Source of the DNA: a candidate division CSSED10-310 bacterium
GTDB lineage: Bacteria > CSSED10-310 > JAFGDC01
Assembly: GCA_016932295.1 (NCBI GenBank)
Contig: JAFGDC010000028.1
Span: forward strand, 1 to 28,493
Direction of reading: 5' to 3'
DNA: 28,493 nucleotides
This document shows positions 1 through 8,226 of the stretch, piece by piece. The first letter of the stretch is position 1, and each line of letters starts with the position of its first letter. Position numbers and translations under genes: made by a program. Under the pieces are notes generated by a model. That model was given only the letters and a program-made list of their open reading frames with translations. It searched no databases and was not told the origin of the DNA.

Positions 1-717
1 GATATTCTCGTTTCCGGTGCCCGCGTCATCGTCGGCTCGAGCCACGGTCTCGTGCTGCTGCCTCCCGCTCAGGAAAAACCAAGGCGGATGCTGGAACAAT
101 CACATATCAATGCCCTCAGTCCGGGGCCGACTGAGCACCAGATCTGGGTGGGCACCATGAACAACCTGTATCTTGCGGACCTGGTGGATGGACACGTCGA
201 GCATGTCCCATTCTTTTCTTCCCGCACCGTCCGCGCAGTATGGCGTAGTTCCAGTGCTCCCCGGCGCGTCTATGTCGGTTGCGACCGCGGCTTGTTCTTC
301 TATTCGACCGAATTTTCACAGTGGCTGCGGGCAGAACTCGGCATCTCTCCCGTAACCTGTTGCCACATAACCGGAGATGCGCGTGGTGAACACCTCTTCC
401 TGGCAACTGACCACGGTGTATTCATGAGTCAGGACAGTGGCCTGACCTTCAATCGCCAGACAAGCGGCTTACCGGATCTGCCATGCACTTCCATCACGAT
501 CGCCGGCTCGCGCATCGTGGCGCTGTTCAGCAACAACACGCTGTACCATAAGGATGTGAACGAGTTTCAGTGGCACCGCCTGGCCGGCTTCGAAATACCG
601 GTCTGGGACGTCTGGTGCGAGGAAGGGCGTGACGAAATCCTGGTCGGCACGCGCGGCTTCGGTGTCATTGCGCTCGACAGCTCTTGTTGCCTGGTTCCCG
701 TTACAGCAGGTATGTGA
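1..717 (+). CDS. Beta-propeller protein, C-terminal part (5' end outside window)
   Basis: The frame is open from base 1, so the start lies upstream; the GTG at 52 is just an internal valine. The visible 238 residues hold about four short repeats ending in a glycine-rich turn and an aromatic/hydrophobic strand (IWVGTMNNLYLAD, VYVGCDRGLFFYS, LFLATDHGVFMSQDSG, ILVGTRGFGVIAL). This is the blade pattern of BNR/sortilin-like or two-component-regulator-type propellers. The phrase 'SQDSGLTF' resembles the Asp-box. No C-terminal anchor, transmembrane segment or TP linker is present. The stop (TGA, 715-717) lies inside the 3' end of the convergent barrel gene. Function is unknown; family-level fold is inferred only from the repeats. 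It could be the sensor part of a larger protein, but no kinase or DNA-binding domain follows it. Confidence 0.7.
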   Translation, partial: DILVSGARVIVGSSHGLVLLPPAQEKPRRMLEQSHINALSPGPTEHQIWVGTMNNLYLADLVDGHVEHVPFFSSRTVRAVWRSSSAPRRVYVGCDRGLFFYSTEFSQWLRAELGISPVTCCHITGDARGEHLFLATDHGVFMSQDSGLTFNRQTSGLPDLPCTSITIAGSRIVALFSNNTLYHKDVNEFQWHRLAGFEIPVWDVWCEEGRDEILVGTRGFGVIALDSSCCLVPVTAGM

Positions 718-1951
718 TACCCATTGACGTGCTGAAAGCCGCCGGCAGGTCACCGCCGTCCTCGTCCACCAGTATGCTCACGCCGGCGGTCAGCTCAAAG
801 TGATCCGTGCGATGCGCCAATCGACCGGAAAATTGGTGTACCCGCGACTGCAGTTCAACGTATTTCCACGCTCGGGAGTCTTCCGGAAGCAGGTGATAGA
901 GATACCCGGCGCCTGCCTGGAATCCGTCGGGCAGCGCGTGGTACCCTCCCACTCCAACCGTCACCCCCCAATGATGGTTGGGTCGCGGGATGTCCAGTTC
1001 AACCGGAACGGAGGCGTACATTTCCGCAGTCCAGAAGCTGATTCGGGAATACCCTTGCAGAGTGAACGCGCCGGTGGAGACCTCCGCCATGATGGTCACT
1101 GAATCCGGCAGTGTCATCACGAGCGTGCGATCGGCGGAAGCACCATCGAGGCTGACATCGCCTTGTAACCTCGCTTGGCCGCCATATACAAATTCGGCGC
1201 TCATCATCACATCGTCGAATCTCCGCCTGATTCCGACCTGCATACCGAAGGCCGGCCCGCGGAGTGACGCCTCCAGGTCAATCCTATAGGATTCGAAGTC
1301 ACCGGGCGGACCTGCATAATAGTACTCTTTTTGGGAGAGCAGATTGTAGAATCCAATATGAATGATGGGCGCCACCGCCACCATGGTGTCATCGTCCAAC
1401 CGCAGCCCGACGGTGCCACGAAACCTGAAGAAATGAAGATCATGATCGAGGCGCAGGCGGATGTAATCCATGGTTGCGGCGACGGGATTGTCGAAATAGT
1501 AGCTTTCGGACAGATTGAACGCCACCGAGCGGAACAACCGGACCTCGCCGCTCCAGAACCATTTCTCGTCGGTGCCGTCATAACCTAACACAAAAGGGAA
1601 GAACCGAGTGTCTTTGGCGGGGATATGGAACCGCTCCGGTTCAACCTGGAAGCGGCGGGCCAGGAATGTGCTGTTCGCGCGCAGGCGTGTGTTTTGATCG
1701 TAGCGGTTATGGAAATAGCCGATTCCAAATCGTACCCGATCACGGAAGTTCCAATGGACATTCTCATCATTCTCGGGTACCAGACCCAACGAGGCTGGAT
1801 TATCGTCAGCGCTGTCCCATGCGACAGATGTCATGATGGGAAAGAATTCCGGCAGCGGAGCTGTCGTGGCGGCCGTGGCGATATCGACCGAAACTCCCGC
1901 CAGAAGCGCCGCGATCCATGGCAACATCTTCAGGTGAGTTGGAAGTAACAT
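701..1951 (-). CDS. Predicted outer-membrane beta-barrel protein
   Basis: A 416-residue protein of no family I recognise by name. It begins with a hydrophobic signal peptide (MLLPTHLKMLPWIAALLAGV, then an Ala-rich cleavage region near residue 27). The rest alternates polar and aromatic residues in short strands (RVRFGIGYFHNRY, FRFRGTVGLRLDD, HHWGVTVGVGGYHAL, FELTAGVSIL) separated by acidic turns, as in outer-membrane barrels. It ends GITYLL with no extra domain. The ATG at 1951 is preceded by GGAG with 4-nt spacing and overlaps the upstream gene by 22 nt. An ATG at 1927, just past the upstream stop, is a weaker alternative. It is the last gene of the envelope operon. The barrel fold is inferred from composition; a surface-glycan or lipid transport role is a guess from context. 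Confidence 0.7.
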   Translation of the reverse strand: MLLPTHLKMLPWIAALLAGVSVDIATAATTAPLPEFFPIMTSVAWDSADDNPASLGLVPENDENVHWNFRDRVRFGIGYFHNRYDQNTRLRANSTFLARRFQVEPERFHIPAKDTRFFPFVLGYDGTDEKWFWSGEVRLFRSVAFNLSESYYFDNPVAATMDYIRLRLDHDLHFFRFRGTVGLRLDDDTMVAVAPIIHIGFYNLLSQKEYYYAGPPGDFESYRIDLEASLRGPAFGMQVGIRRRFDDVMMSAEFVYGGQARLQGDVSLDGASADRTLVMTLPDSVTIMAEVSTGAFTLQGYSRISFWTAEMYASVPVELDIPRPNHHWGVTVGVGGYHALPDGFQAGAGYLYHLLPEDSRAWKYVELQSRVHQFSGRLAHRTDHFELTAGVSILVDEDGGDLPAAFSTSMGITYLL

Positions 1952-3216
1952 GGTGCTCCATTCAGTTGGGTGCCGGCGGGATCGTCGATATGCCTGCCAT
2001 CTCGGTTGAACGCCACGACGATTTCCTGTCTCCATGGCGCGGTATGCACCCCGGATACTGACCAGGCGGCTGCCCAGCGAAGCCCATCGCGGTCGGTATA
2101 GTGGAAGGCATACAGATCCCGCGTCAACTCCAGCTTCAAGAATGTCCCGCCTCGCAACCGCTGAACGAGATGTCGGAAGGCATGAAACGCGGGTCGCCGT
2201 TGCCATCGACCATCGAGATTATCCACAAGTCCATATCCGTGGGCAGCCAGTTGCCACCAAAAAAGCCGTTCGCATGCCCCGGTGGCGATCGCAAGCAGGA
2301 AGTAACGAACCAGGTAATTGGCACACTCTTCCGGATCGAATCCCTTGTCCAGAGCAACCGGCGAATATTCGCCAGGAACACTGATGGGCCAATTGAATTC
2401 GGTGATCCAGCAAGGCGTGCCGGCGGGCATGGTGATATCGGTGAGCGCTCGCAGCAGTCGGAGTTTTTGGGACAGGGCGAATCCCATCTGGGGTGTTTCC
2501 GGCGCGCCGCGGCGATCCACGTAGAGCAGGGCGGTAACCGTATCGAACACACGTCTGCAAAGAGGATGCCGTAACGCGCCGATGGTGAAGTGATACTCGA
2601 AGTCAATCACGGCAGGTCCCATCAGGCTGACGCCGGGATGAGAATCGGCGACCTCGGCGGCGGTTTCCACCAGGCGCAGGTACTCTCCCAGGTGCCAGAC
2701 TCCCCATTTGCGCCGGTTCCAGGCATGCCCGATCTCGAATCTGCGTAACGGGCCGGGCAGTGCTTCGAAAACCGCCTGGAGGTGATCGCTCCAGAAGGAT
2801 GAATCAACGACGCTTCGACGGTCCTGGAGGCATGCTACGGAAAGCTCCACGCCCGATGACTCCAATGCCCGGAGCAACTCGGCGGTGGCCTGCAGCCGGG
2901 GTTCCCAGGGGGCGATCCTGATGATCGAAGATGTAATGTCCAGTTCACGCAAGGCCGCCAGCAATGATTCGTCGTTTCCTTCAGGCAGTTCAATGGCAAC
3001 CCCGAAGGGATCGCCTATGGGTCTCGGGGCGGGTTTGGTGTCCCTCAACAGGCGGTACCGCCCGAGGAGTGCGGGAGCCAGCGCCAGAACCCGGGCAGTG
3101 AGGTGGAGATGTCGCGGCAGATCACGAATTGAGCGCAGGTTGCGTTGCCATTTGCTCAATGGATTGTGGGGCTGGTGCGCTTTCGGATTCCAGTCGAATT
3201 GATCACGCCCGCCCAT
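1930..3216 (-). CDS. Clan GH-A glycosidase-fold protein, acid/base residue apparently missing
   Basis: A 428-residue protein with TIM-barrel glycosidase signatures. FEIGHAWNRRKWG (residues 160-172) sits where GH-A enzymes carry 'xxGNExN'. CWITEFNWP (269-277) sits where the beta-7 nucleophile glutamate lies (E273). YFLLAIATGACERLFWWQL (305-323) resembles the barrel strand that follows. The expected acid/base glutamate of 'GNE' is alanine (A165, 'GHA'), so classical retaining hydrolysis is doubtful. No signal peptide is visible, so it is probably cytoplasmic. The start is the ATG at 3216, which shares one base with the upstream stop (TGATG), suggesting reinitiation. An in-frame upstream ATG at 3315 would overlap the kinase heavily and is rejected. 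Its position after a heptosyltransferase and a sugar-kinase-like gene suggests work on, or binding of, lipopolysaccharide core sugar. That role is inference. Confidence 0.65.
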   Translation of the reverse strand: MGGRDQFDWNPKAHQPHNPLSKWQRNLRSIRDLPRHLHLTARVLALAPALLGRYRLLRDTKPAPRPIGDPFGVAIELPEGNDESLLAALRELDITSSIIRIAPWEPRLQATAELLRALESSGVELSVACLQDRRSVVDSSFWSDHLQAVFEALPGPLRRFEIGHAWNRRKWGVWHLGEYLRLVETAAEVADSHPGVSLMGPAVIDFEYHFTIGALRHPLCRRVFDTVTALLYVDRRGAPETPQMGFALSQKLRLLRALTDITMPAGTPCWITEFNWPISVPGEYSPVALDKGFDPEECANYLVRYFLLAIATGACERLFWWQLAAHGYGLVDNLDGRWQRRPAFHAFRHLVQRLRGGTFLKLELTRDLYAFHYTDRDGLRWAAAWSVSGVHTAPWRQEIVVAFNRDGRHIDDPAGTQLNGAPCYFQLT

Positions 3217-4721
3217 CAGGCACCGAGCCGGCGGCCGAGTTTCCGCAAGCCGCTGCCCTTCTTGAATCGTATCCAGCCGGCGAACAGCGCCTTTCGGCAT
3301 CGGTAATAGCGCCACAGGATTCTGAAGTGAGTCCGATCTTCCAGGTAGGTTTCAATGAAATGCCTCTGGTATGCCTCTGGCACGCCCAGGCGGACCAGGT
3401 CCTTTACTCCGGCGAGCAGGCCAATGGGTATTCGCTGCTTCATCCGGTTCAGATCGAGAAAAATCAGTTGCTCCGGGATCGTGGGAAGAAACTGTACATT
3501 GCCATCCGACAGATCGCGATGCAGGAGTCCCTGGTTGTGAAAGCGGCGCATGGTCGAAGCGATAGTGGCGACGAAATCCGGAGTGAGCAGGGAGGCATAC
3601 GGGCTTTCGGGACGATTGAAGACCTGTCTCACTTCCACCATTCCCTGGCACTCTTCGGTAACGAGTATGCTTTCCCGGGCGCCGTAACGAGTCGAGCTGA
3701 CGATCATGGCGACAGGTTTCGGAGTGGTGAATCCACGTTCGAGGAGAAGATTGGCATAGGTAAAGGCTCGCTCAGCCTTGGTGGGGAAGAAGGCGTATCG
3801 GAGAGCCTGGAACGGGTTGCCGGGTGAGTAGTGTTTGCAAACGACGGCGCTTGGATGGAGTCCCGGCAGGTTCATCCTGGTCACACGATTGCGTTGATCG
3901 TGGATGCGTTCACCAGCGCCGTTGGCGAGCGTGCCGGGGAGCTGTTCCAACCACCGGATGAATTCTCCGGATGGTGCATCGATCGCCAGTGTGTACGTGC
4001 AGGCGCCTTTCCGCCATGAACGATGCCGGGTGGTCGGATGCTCTTCGCGCCGTCGGCGCTCCTTCCTTCGATCACTCACTATTCGAATGGTCCAGAAGAA
4101 CGCGAAAAGGGTGAGTACGAGAAGTCGATAATGGAACGGGCTGGAGGTCATCAGGCGATAGAAGAGAAGCAGCAGGCATGCGGTCAGGGCTGCCACCGCG
4201 TCCAGCTCATGGTTCCGCTTCAAGCGCCTGAATGAGAATCGAAGTCGTTCGACATCCGCGGGTTGATACGGGGTGAGTCGTGGAATGAGCGGTCTGACCT
4301 GGATTGAATAGCGCAGGTAATGCTCACCGAATCGTTCAGACAGGAAGGCTTCCTCGCGCCGTACCGTGCCCGGATAGAAAACCGCCGTGATGAGGAGCGC
4401 GACCAGCAGGGCGACGATGTTGCCGTTGATGACGAGTAAACCTGCGGCGATGAGCCCGCCGCCGACATAGAGCGGATTACGGACGTAGCGGTAAGGACCG
4501 GAGATTGTCAGTGAAGTGCGCTTTTCGATGGTGCCGGCAGCCCACAAGCGGATGCCTTCTCCGGCGAGTGCCAGGACCAGACCGGCGATGAAGCGGACAG
4601 AAGAGGGTTGAGCGGTGATGCAGACGAAGAGCGCCGCCACCGCCAGGCTTCGCGTCCGCCGTTCGAATTTGAACAGGTGTATGATATGGATCGGGAGATC
4701 GAACAGCGGCCGTTGCGTCAT
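3216..4721 (-). CDS. Fusion: ICMT/PEMT-like membrane methyltransferase + WaaP/Kdo-kinase-like domain
   Basis: A 501-residue two-part protein. Residues about 1-150 are a membrane domain with hydrophobic segments near 25-37, 43-62, 86-99 and 101-117. They contain the isoprenylcysteine/phospholipid methyltransferase signature GPYRYVRNPLYVGG (75-88) followed by RREE (121-124), where S-adenosylmethionine is bound in that family. A second hydrophobic pair (about 172-214) leads to a soluble kinase-like domain (about 240-480). It has a candidate beta-3 lysine (K296 in VVCKHYSP), the catalytic loop HRDLSDGNV (401-409; D403, N408) and a metal-binding FLDLNRM (D423), as in WaaP/KdkA-type lipopolysaccharide kinases. 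The ATG at 4721 overlaps the preceding stop as ATGA, with GAGG about 8 nt upstream. Likely activities are membrane-lipid or sugar methylation plus phosphorylation of core sugar; substrates are unknown. Confidence 0.75.
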   Translation of the reverse strand: MTQRPLFDLPIHIIHLFKFERRTRSLAVAALFVCITAQPSSVRFIAGLVLALAGEGIRLWAAGTIEKRTSLTISGPYRYVRNPLYVGGGLIAAGLLVINGNIVALLVALLITAVFYPGTVRREEAFLSERFGEHYLRYSIQVRPLIPRLTPYQPADVERLRFSFRRLKRNHELDAVAALTACLLLLFYRLMTSSPFHYRLLVLTLFAFFWTIRIVSDRRKERRRREEHPTTRHRSWRKGACTYTLAIDAPSGEFIRWLEQLPGTLANGAGERIHDQRNRVTRMNLPGLHPSAVVCKHYSPGNPFQALRYAFFPTKAERAFTYANLLLERGFTTPKPVAMIVSSTRYGARESILVTEECQGMVEVRQVFNRPESPYASLLTPDFVATIASTMRRFHNQGLLHRDLSDGNVQFLPTIPEQLIFLDLNRMKQRIPIGLLAGVKDLVRLGVPEAYQRHFIETYLEDRTHFRILWRYYRCRKALFAGWIRFKKGSGLRKLGRRLGA

Positions 4722-5812
4722 GGCAGTGACCTCGGGTTCATCAGTTCCTCGGCGGCGGCGATGACTTGTTCCGGAGTGGTGGTTCTTATGCAGGCGAATT
4801 CCCGTTCGCATGGGGTCTTGCCGCGACAGGGGGCGCAAGGTTGGGGCCGGTGGAGGATTCGGTAGCGATTACCCCAGGGATGCCAGACCCTGAAGTTCGA
4901 TCCCCCGAAAAGCACCACTGTCGGCGTGCCTCGTGCCGCGGCCATATGAGTCGGACCGCTGTCATTACCGATGTGGACAGCCGCCCGGTCAAGAACCGCG
5001 GCGATCTCCGGAAGGCTTATCGTGCCGCCCAATAGTAATATAGGTCGTGTCTGCATACGATTCGCCGCGGTCAGGGCGACATCCAGTTCCGAACTGCCGC
5101 CGATGAAGACGATCACGGCGCCATGGGTCTCGGCAAAGTAATCCGCGGTGCGTGCGATGTAATCCGGCAGCCAGGTCTTCTTGGGGGTACCCGACCAGAG
5201 GTGCATGGTCACCACCAATGCATCTTCCTGCATGATTTCCGGATATTCCCTGCCGATGTGCGCCCTTGCGGCCGGCAGGACGGCCAGCTCGAGGCCGGTA
5301 CCCGCGTTTCGTATCCCCACGCCCTCCACGAGAGCGATCTGCCGAATGACGCAATGAGTGGCGTCCCGGGGGAGCCGGGTGTCCACAAGGTGAGTGTACG
5401 CCCAGCCATGTTCATACTCCGCATGCCCGACTCTGAACCTGGCGCCGGACAACCATGTCAGTATGCCGCTTCTCGGACCGCCGTGAAAATCAAACACCGC
5501 CGAATAGTGGCGGGTACGGATTTGACCGAGTGTCCGCATGTACAACTTGCGTCTTTCCAGATTACTCATGTCCGTATCACGTTTGCCAACCGCGATGAGT
5601 ATCTCGTGAACGTCCGGATTCCCCTGCAGAATTCCCGACACGGAACGTTCCACGAGCACATCCAGTTCGGCCTCGGGGAATCTGTGCTTGATCGCGTGCA
5701 AAGCCGGTGTCATGAGCAGCGCGTCGCCTATCGATCTGAAGCGGATGGCCAGGATTCTCTTCCCATTGAGATCTGGTAGTGTATGTTCGTCATGATGCCT
5801 GAACAGGGACAT
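4718..5812 (-). CDS. GT9 family ADP-heptose:LPS heptosyltransferase-like protein
   Basis: A 364-residue glycosyltransferase of the WaaC/WaaF/WaaQ family, which adds heptose from ADP-heptose to the lipopolysaccharide inner core at the cytoplasmic face. RILAIRFRSIGDALLMTPAL (19-38) is the N-terminal GT-B motif. HLWSGTPKKTWLPD is the linker strand before the donor domain. HIGNDSGPTHMAAARGTPTV (280-299) is the nucleotide-sugar binding motif. Four cysteines (CAPCRGKTPC...AC, from residue 326) match a pattern seen in some family members. The ATG at 5812 is chosen because it places the first motif near residue 19 and has GAGG upstream. ATGs at 5908 and 5989 would add a tail without family similarity. 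It heads an operon with the kinase fusion, joined by a 4-nt ATGA overlap. Which heptose it adds cannot be told. Confidence 0.88.
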   Translation of the reverse strand: MSLFRHHDEHTLPDLNGKRILAIRFRSIGDALLMTPALHAIKHRFPEAELDVLVERSVSGILQGNPDVHEILIAVGKRDTDMSNLERRKLYMRTLGQIRTRHYSAVFDFHGGPRSGILTWLSGARFRVGHAEYEHGWAYTHLVDTRLPRDATHCVIRQIALVEGVGIRNAGTGLELAVLPAARAHIGREYPEIMQEDALVVTMHLWSGTPKKTWLPDYIARTADYFAETHGAVIVFIGGSSELDVALTAANRMQTRPILLLGGTISLPEIAAVLDRAAVHIGNDSGPTHMAAARGTPTVVLFGGSNFRVWHPWGNRYRILHRPQPCAPCRGKTPCEREFACIRTTTPEQVIAAAEELMNPRSLP

Positions 5813-5951
5813 CAATCGATGCCTCGAACGCCGGGCGAGCGGCTGCCCTGGATTGTAGCCGGGATCTTGGGATCGGGATTCATGACATTGCTCCGGATGA
5901 CGTTCCATCAATGGGTCTCGATTCAGCAACAGACAATCAGCAGCAACGATA

Positions 5952-5977
5952 GTCAAGGAATATGCGCAATCTGTCAA
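5952..5977 (-). promoter_or_regulatory. Possible promoter of the envelope operon
   Basis: A perfect TTGACA (minus strand, 5977-5972) and a second TTGACT about 20 nt downstream lie upstream of the heptosyltransferase. No good -10 hexamer sits at 17 nt; the best TAT-containing candidate (TATCGT) is 20 nt from the first hexamer. The element is located by position and by the -35 match only. Confidence 0.3.
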
Positions 5978-5994
5978 GCGATCCAACACCGGAC

Positions 5995-6037
5995 AAAAAT
6001 CAGCCGGCGGTGAACCCTGTCCGGGGTCACCGCCGGC
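5995..6037 (-). terminator. Rho-independent terminator of the TonB receptor gene
   Basis: The arms 6003-6017 and 6023-6037 are complementary over 15 bp with one mismatch around a 5-nt loop. On the minus strand the stem is followed, after TGA, by five T (5999-5995). It begins 35 nt after the receptor stop codon and separates that gene from the heptosyltransferase operon. Confidence 0.88.
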
Positions 6038-6071
6038 GCGGCATGATTTTCTCGGTCTCGAGGTTGGCGGA

Positions 6072-8060
6072 TTACTTCATGCTGTACTTGACACCGAGCT
6101 TGATCGTTCGCCCGGGCTGTTCGAATCCCAGCTCCTCGTAGTAATTCTCATCAAGCAGATTGCCGGCCTGAAGACTCAGGGTCAAACCGAAGGGAAACGT
6201 GTGGTTGATGGTAAGGTCCAGCAGTGAGTAGGACGGTATCTCGACCGCGATATCGGGATACTCGACTGCTTCACCACGGTACATGTACCCGAGATCGATG
6301 GCGGTTCCGAACTTGAATCCATAACCGACAGAGGTGTGCAGCACATGATCAGGGACATGAGGCAGGTCCTGGGAGGCTGCATGCGGAAGCTTGTTTTCGG
6401 CTGTCTGGTAGGTGTAGGCGAGAGTGCCCCTCATCCCGGTGGCGGGAAAATAGGCGCTCCACAGTTCAAGGCCCATGAATTCAGCCTGTTCGATATTGGC
6501 GTAGAGATCGTCGCGGCTGGGACGTTCGATCAGGTCGTTTACATCGTAGTAGTATGCGGCGACGCCCATGCTGTATGGCACGGAAGGACGATACTCATAG
6601 CCAAGTGAATACTGCAGCGCCCGTTCCGGATCCAAACGGTCGATATCCTCGGCCGCGAACTCTTCGATGTTGGTGAAGAGCTGATTCATGTTGGGAAACT
6701 TGTTTTTATGACTCACCGCCGCGGTGACGGAATGTTCCCTGGTCAGGTCGTACCTGGCGGCCAGGCTGTAGGTGAGCGCATCGATATCCCTGGTACGATC
6801 ATCGACCGCGGCTGGCGCGGCTTCGACATTGTTCAATTTTCGGAAATCGTAGATCTCCCAGCCGGCGCCTGCGGTCACGGTCAGTTGCTCACTGGCTTGC
6901 CACTGACCTTCGGCCATCAATCCGTACGTGCGCGCTTCGTATTCTTCCCACGGATCGCCCGTGTTGCCCTGGGAGCGATGGTTGTCGATGACACCGGTCA
7001 GGGAGGAGCGCAGGGTGAACGCCTCACTGGCCATCCAGGAAAACCGGGTCAGCAATCCCGTTGAATAATCATCGTAGGTGCTCTCCCAGCGTAGTTCCTC
7101 ATAATCGGGATCATTGTAGTTGCGCAGGGCATTGTCATATTTGTGGTAGAAGAGGTTGGCGCGGATTTCCATCGCTTCTCCCAACTGTTGGCGACCCGCA
7201 ATGGCGGTGGTGTATTTCTTCCACTCAGGAAACTCCCAATAGGAGACCCTCACCTGGTCCGTGGTGGCGGGAGGAATGCCCTTCTCCGAGTCGATGTAGT
7301 TAGCGGAGACGCTCATTTCACCGCTCAGCCACTCGAAACCGGCTTTCAGACCCGCGCTCACCTGGCTGAATTGGGTGTTCTTCCGGATATCGCCGTCCTC
7401 CAGTTCATTGTCATCCTCGTCATACGTCGTCTTAAAGTCGCCGGACATGGACCAGCCGTCGGATTCCCTTATCCCTGCTGACAACTGGTAGTAAAAGGAA
7501 TCACCCATCCTCATGCCGTGGGTGAGACGGCCGACATAATTGCCTTCCTGATCGATGGTGGTGAGCAGGGAGAAGTTGGGATTATTACCCGGTTTTGCTG
7601 AAATGAGCGAGATGACCCCGCCGAAGGAGTTGGGTCCATAGAGCACGGATGCATTGCCTCGGACGATGTTGAGCGAAGTCAGACCATCCAAAGGCAATTC
7701 CGAGCTGTCGAGATCTCCATAATAGGGCGCCGCCATCGGGATGCCATCCAGGAGGATAAGGATCCTGTTCTGGGCCAGCCCGCGGATCAGCACCTGGGGC
7801 TCGTTCTTGCTGCCGGTGGTGACCACCACGCCAGGGGCTTCACGGGCAGCCTCCACGACACTCTCCGCCAGGCGCTTGTCGAACTCCTCCCTGGTGACCT
7901 CGGTCTTCGCCGCCCCGTCCTTGGGCTTCGCCTTGCCGACTACCTCGATTCGACCAAGATCGAAGTTCAAAATGTCTCCGATGTCTTCGGCATGCATGGT
8001 CCCGGCCGTTGCGACCATGATCATCATCAGCAGTAATGTGATTGAGCGTGAATTGTTCAT
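6072..8060 (-). CDS. TonB-dependent outer-membrane receptor (BtuB/FepA-type architecture)
   Basis: A 662-residue protein of normal length for the family. It has a signal peptide (about 1-24, ending MHA), a short N-terminal stretch with RIEVVGKA resembling a TonB box, and a plug domain (about 55-165). The plug contains APGVVV, VLIRGLAQNRILILLDGIP and the NIVRGNASVLYGPNSFGGVI segment in its usual place. A beta-barrel of about 490 residues follows, ending in RTIKLGVKYSMK. It imports a scarce ligand across the outer membrane using TonB-ExbBD energy. The ligand (siderophore, cobalamin, sugar) is not evident, because no periplasmic binding protein or ABC transporter is next to it. AGGAGG lies 4 nt before the ATG. 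It is transcribed alone, from a promoter at 8198-8226 through a 130-nt structured leader to the terminator at 5995-6037. Confidence 0.93.
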   Translation of the reverse strand: MNNSRSITLLLMMIMVATAGTMHAEDIGDILNFDLGRIEVVGKAKPKDGAAKTEVTREEFDKRLAESVVEAAREAPGVVVTTGSKNEPQVLIRGLAQNRILILLDGIPMAAPYYGDLDSSELPLDGLTSLNIVRGNASVLYGPNSFGGVISLISAKPGNNPNFSLLTTIDQEGNYVGRLTHGMRMGDSFYYQLSAGIRESDGWSMSGDFKTTYDEDDNELEDGDIRKNTQFSQVSAGLKAGFEWLSGEMSVSANYIDSEKGIPPATTDQVRVSYWEFPEWKKYTTAIAGRQQLGEAMEIRANLFYHKYDNALRNYNDPDYEELRWESTYDDYSTGLLTRFSWMASEAFTLRSSLTGVIDNHRSQGNTGDPWEEYEARTYGLMAEGQWQASEQLTVTAGAGWEIYDFRKLNNVEAAPAAVDDRTRDIDALTYSLAARYDLTREHSVTAAVSHKNKFPNMNQLFTNIEEFAAEDIDRLDPERALQYSLGYEYRPSVPYSMGVAAYYYDVNDLIERPSRDDLYANIEQAEFMGLELWSAYFPATGMRGTLAYTYQTAENKLPHAASQDLPHVPDHVLHTSVGYGFKFGTAIDLGYMYRGEAVEYPDIAVEIPSYSLLDLTINHTFPFGLTLSLQAGNLLDENYYEELGFEQPGRTIKLGVKYSMK

Positions 8061-8190
8061 GAGTCCTCCTTTCCAAGTTGTCGGGAGGCCAGGCCGTTTC
8101 CCGCCTGACCCTTGAACCCCCGCAGGGTTCGGGCCGGGCTCCCATCGCGTGTGCCTTAGGGAGGTCCGGTCGGAGTCACAGAATTGAGTG
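8061..8190 (-). promoter_or_regulatory. Structured 5' leader of the TonB receptor gene
   Basis: Between the predicted transcription start (about 8190) and the ATG the RNA can form several hairpins. These are CTCCC/GGGAG (8139-8143 with 8159-8163) and GAACCC/GGGTTC (8114-8119 with 8125-8130, extended by CCC/GGG across a 2-nt bulge). Two more are mutually exclusive: CAGGC/GCCTG (8090-8094 with 8103-8107) and CGGGA/TCCCG (8082-8086 with 8099-8103). The last two lie just upstream of the ribosome site, which suggests translational control. A cobalamin riboswitch was considered, but the B12 box is not intact (6 extra bases between GTCAGG and CCTGGC) and the core GGTG segment is missing. Confidence 0.4.
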
Positions 8191-8197
8191 CCTGAGC

Positions 8198-8226
8198 AAA
8201 ATAGTCAGCCGGTGCAAGCGTGTCAA
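8198..8226 (-). promoter_or_regulatory. Sigma70-type promoter of the TonB receptor gene
   Basis: On the minus strand, a perfect TTGACA (8226-8221), a 17-nt spacer and TATTTT (8203-8198). Transcription should begin near 8190. Confidence 0.65.

Noticed and set aside
3129..3827. A 232-codon plus-strand open frame
   Set aside because: It is antisense to the kinase domain and glycosidase-fold gene, with no recognisable protein motif.
5123..5779. A 218-codon plus-strand open frame
   Set aside because: It is antisense to the heptosyltransferase gene, whose GT9 motifs are intact.
8061..8190. Cobalamin riboswitch upstream of the TonB receptor
   Set aside because: GTCAGG and CCTGGC are present but separated by 10 nt instead of 3-4, and the conserved GGTG and CCCGC-AAC core is absent. 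Kept only as an unnamed structured leader.
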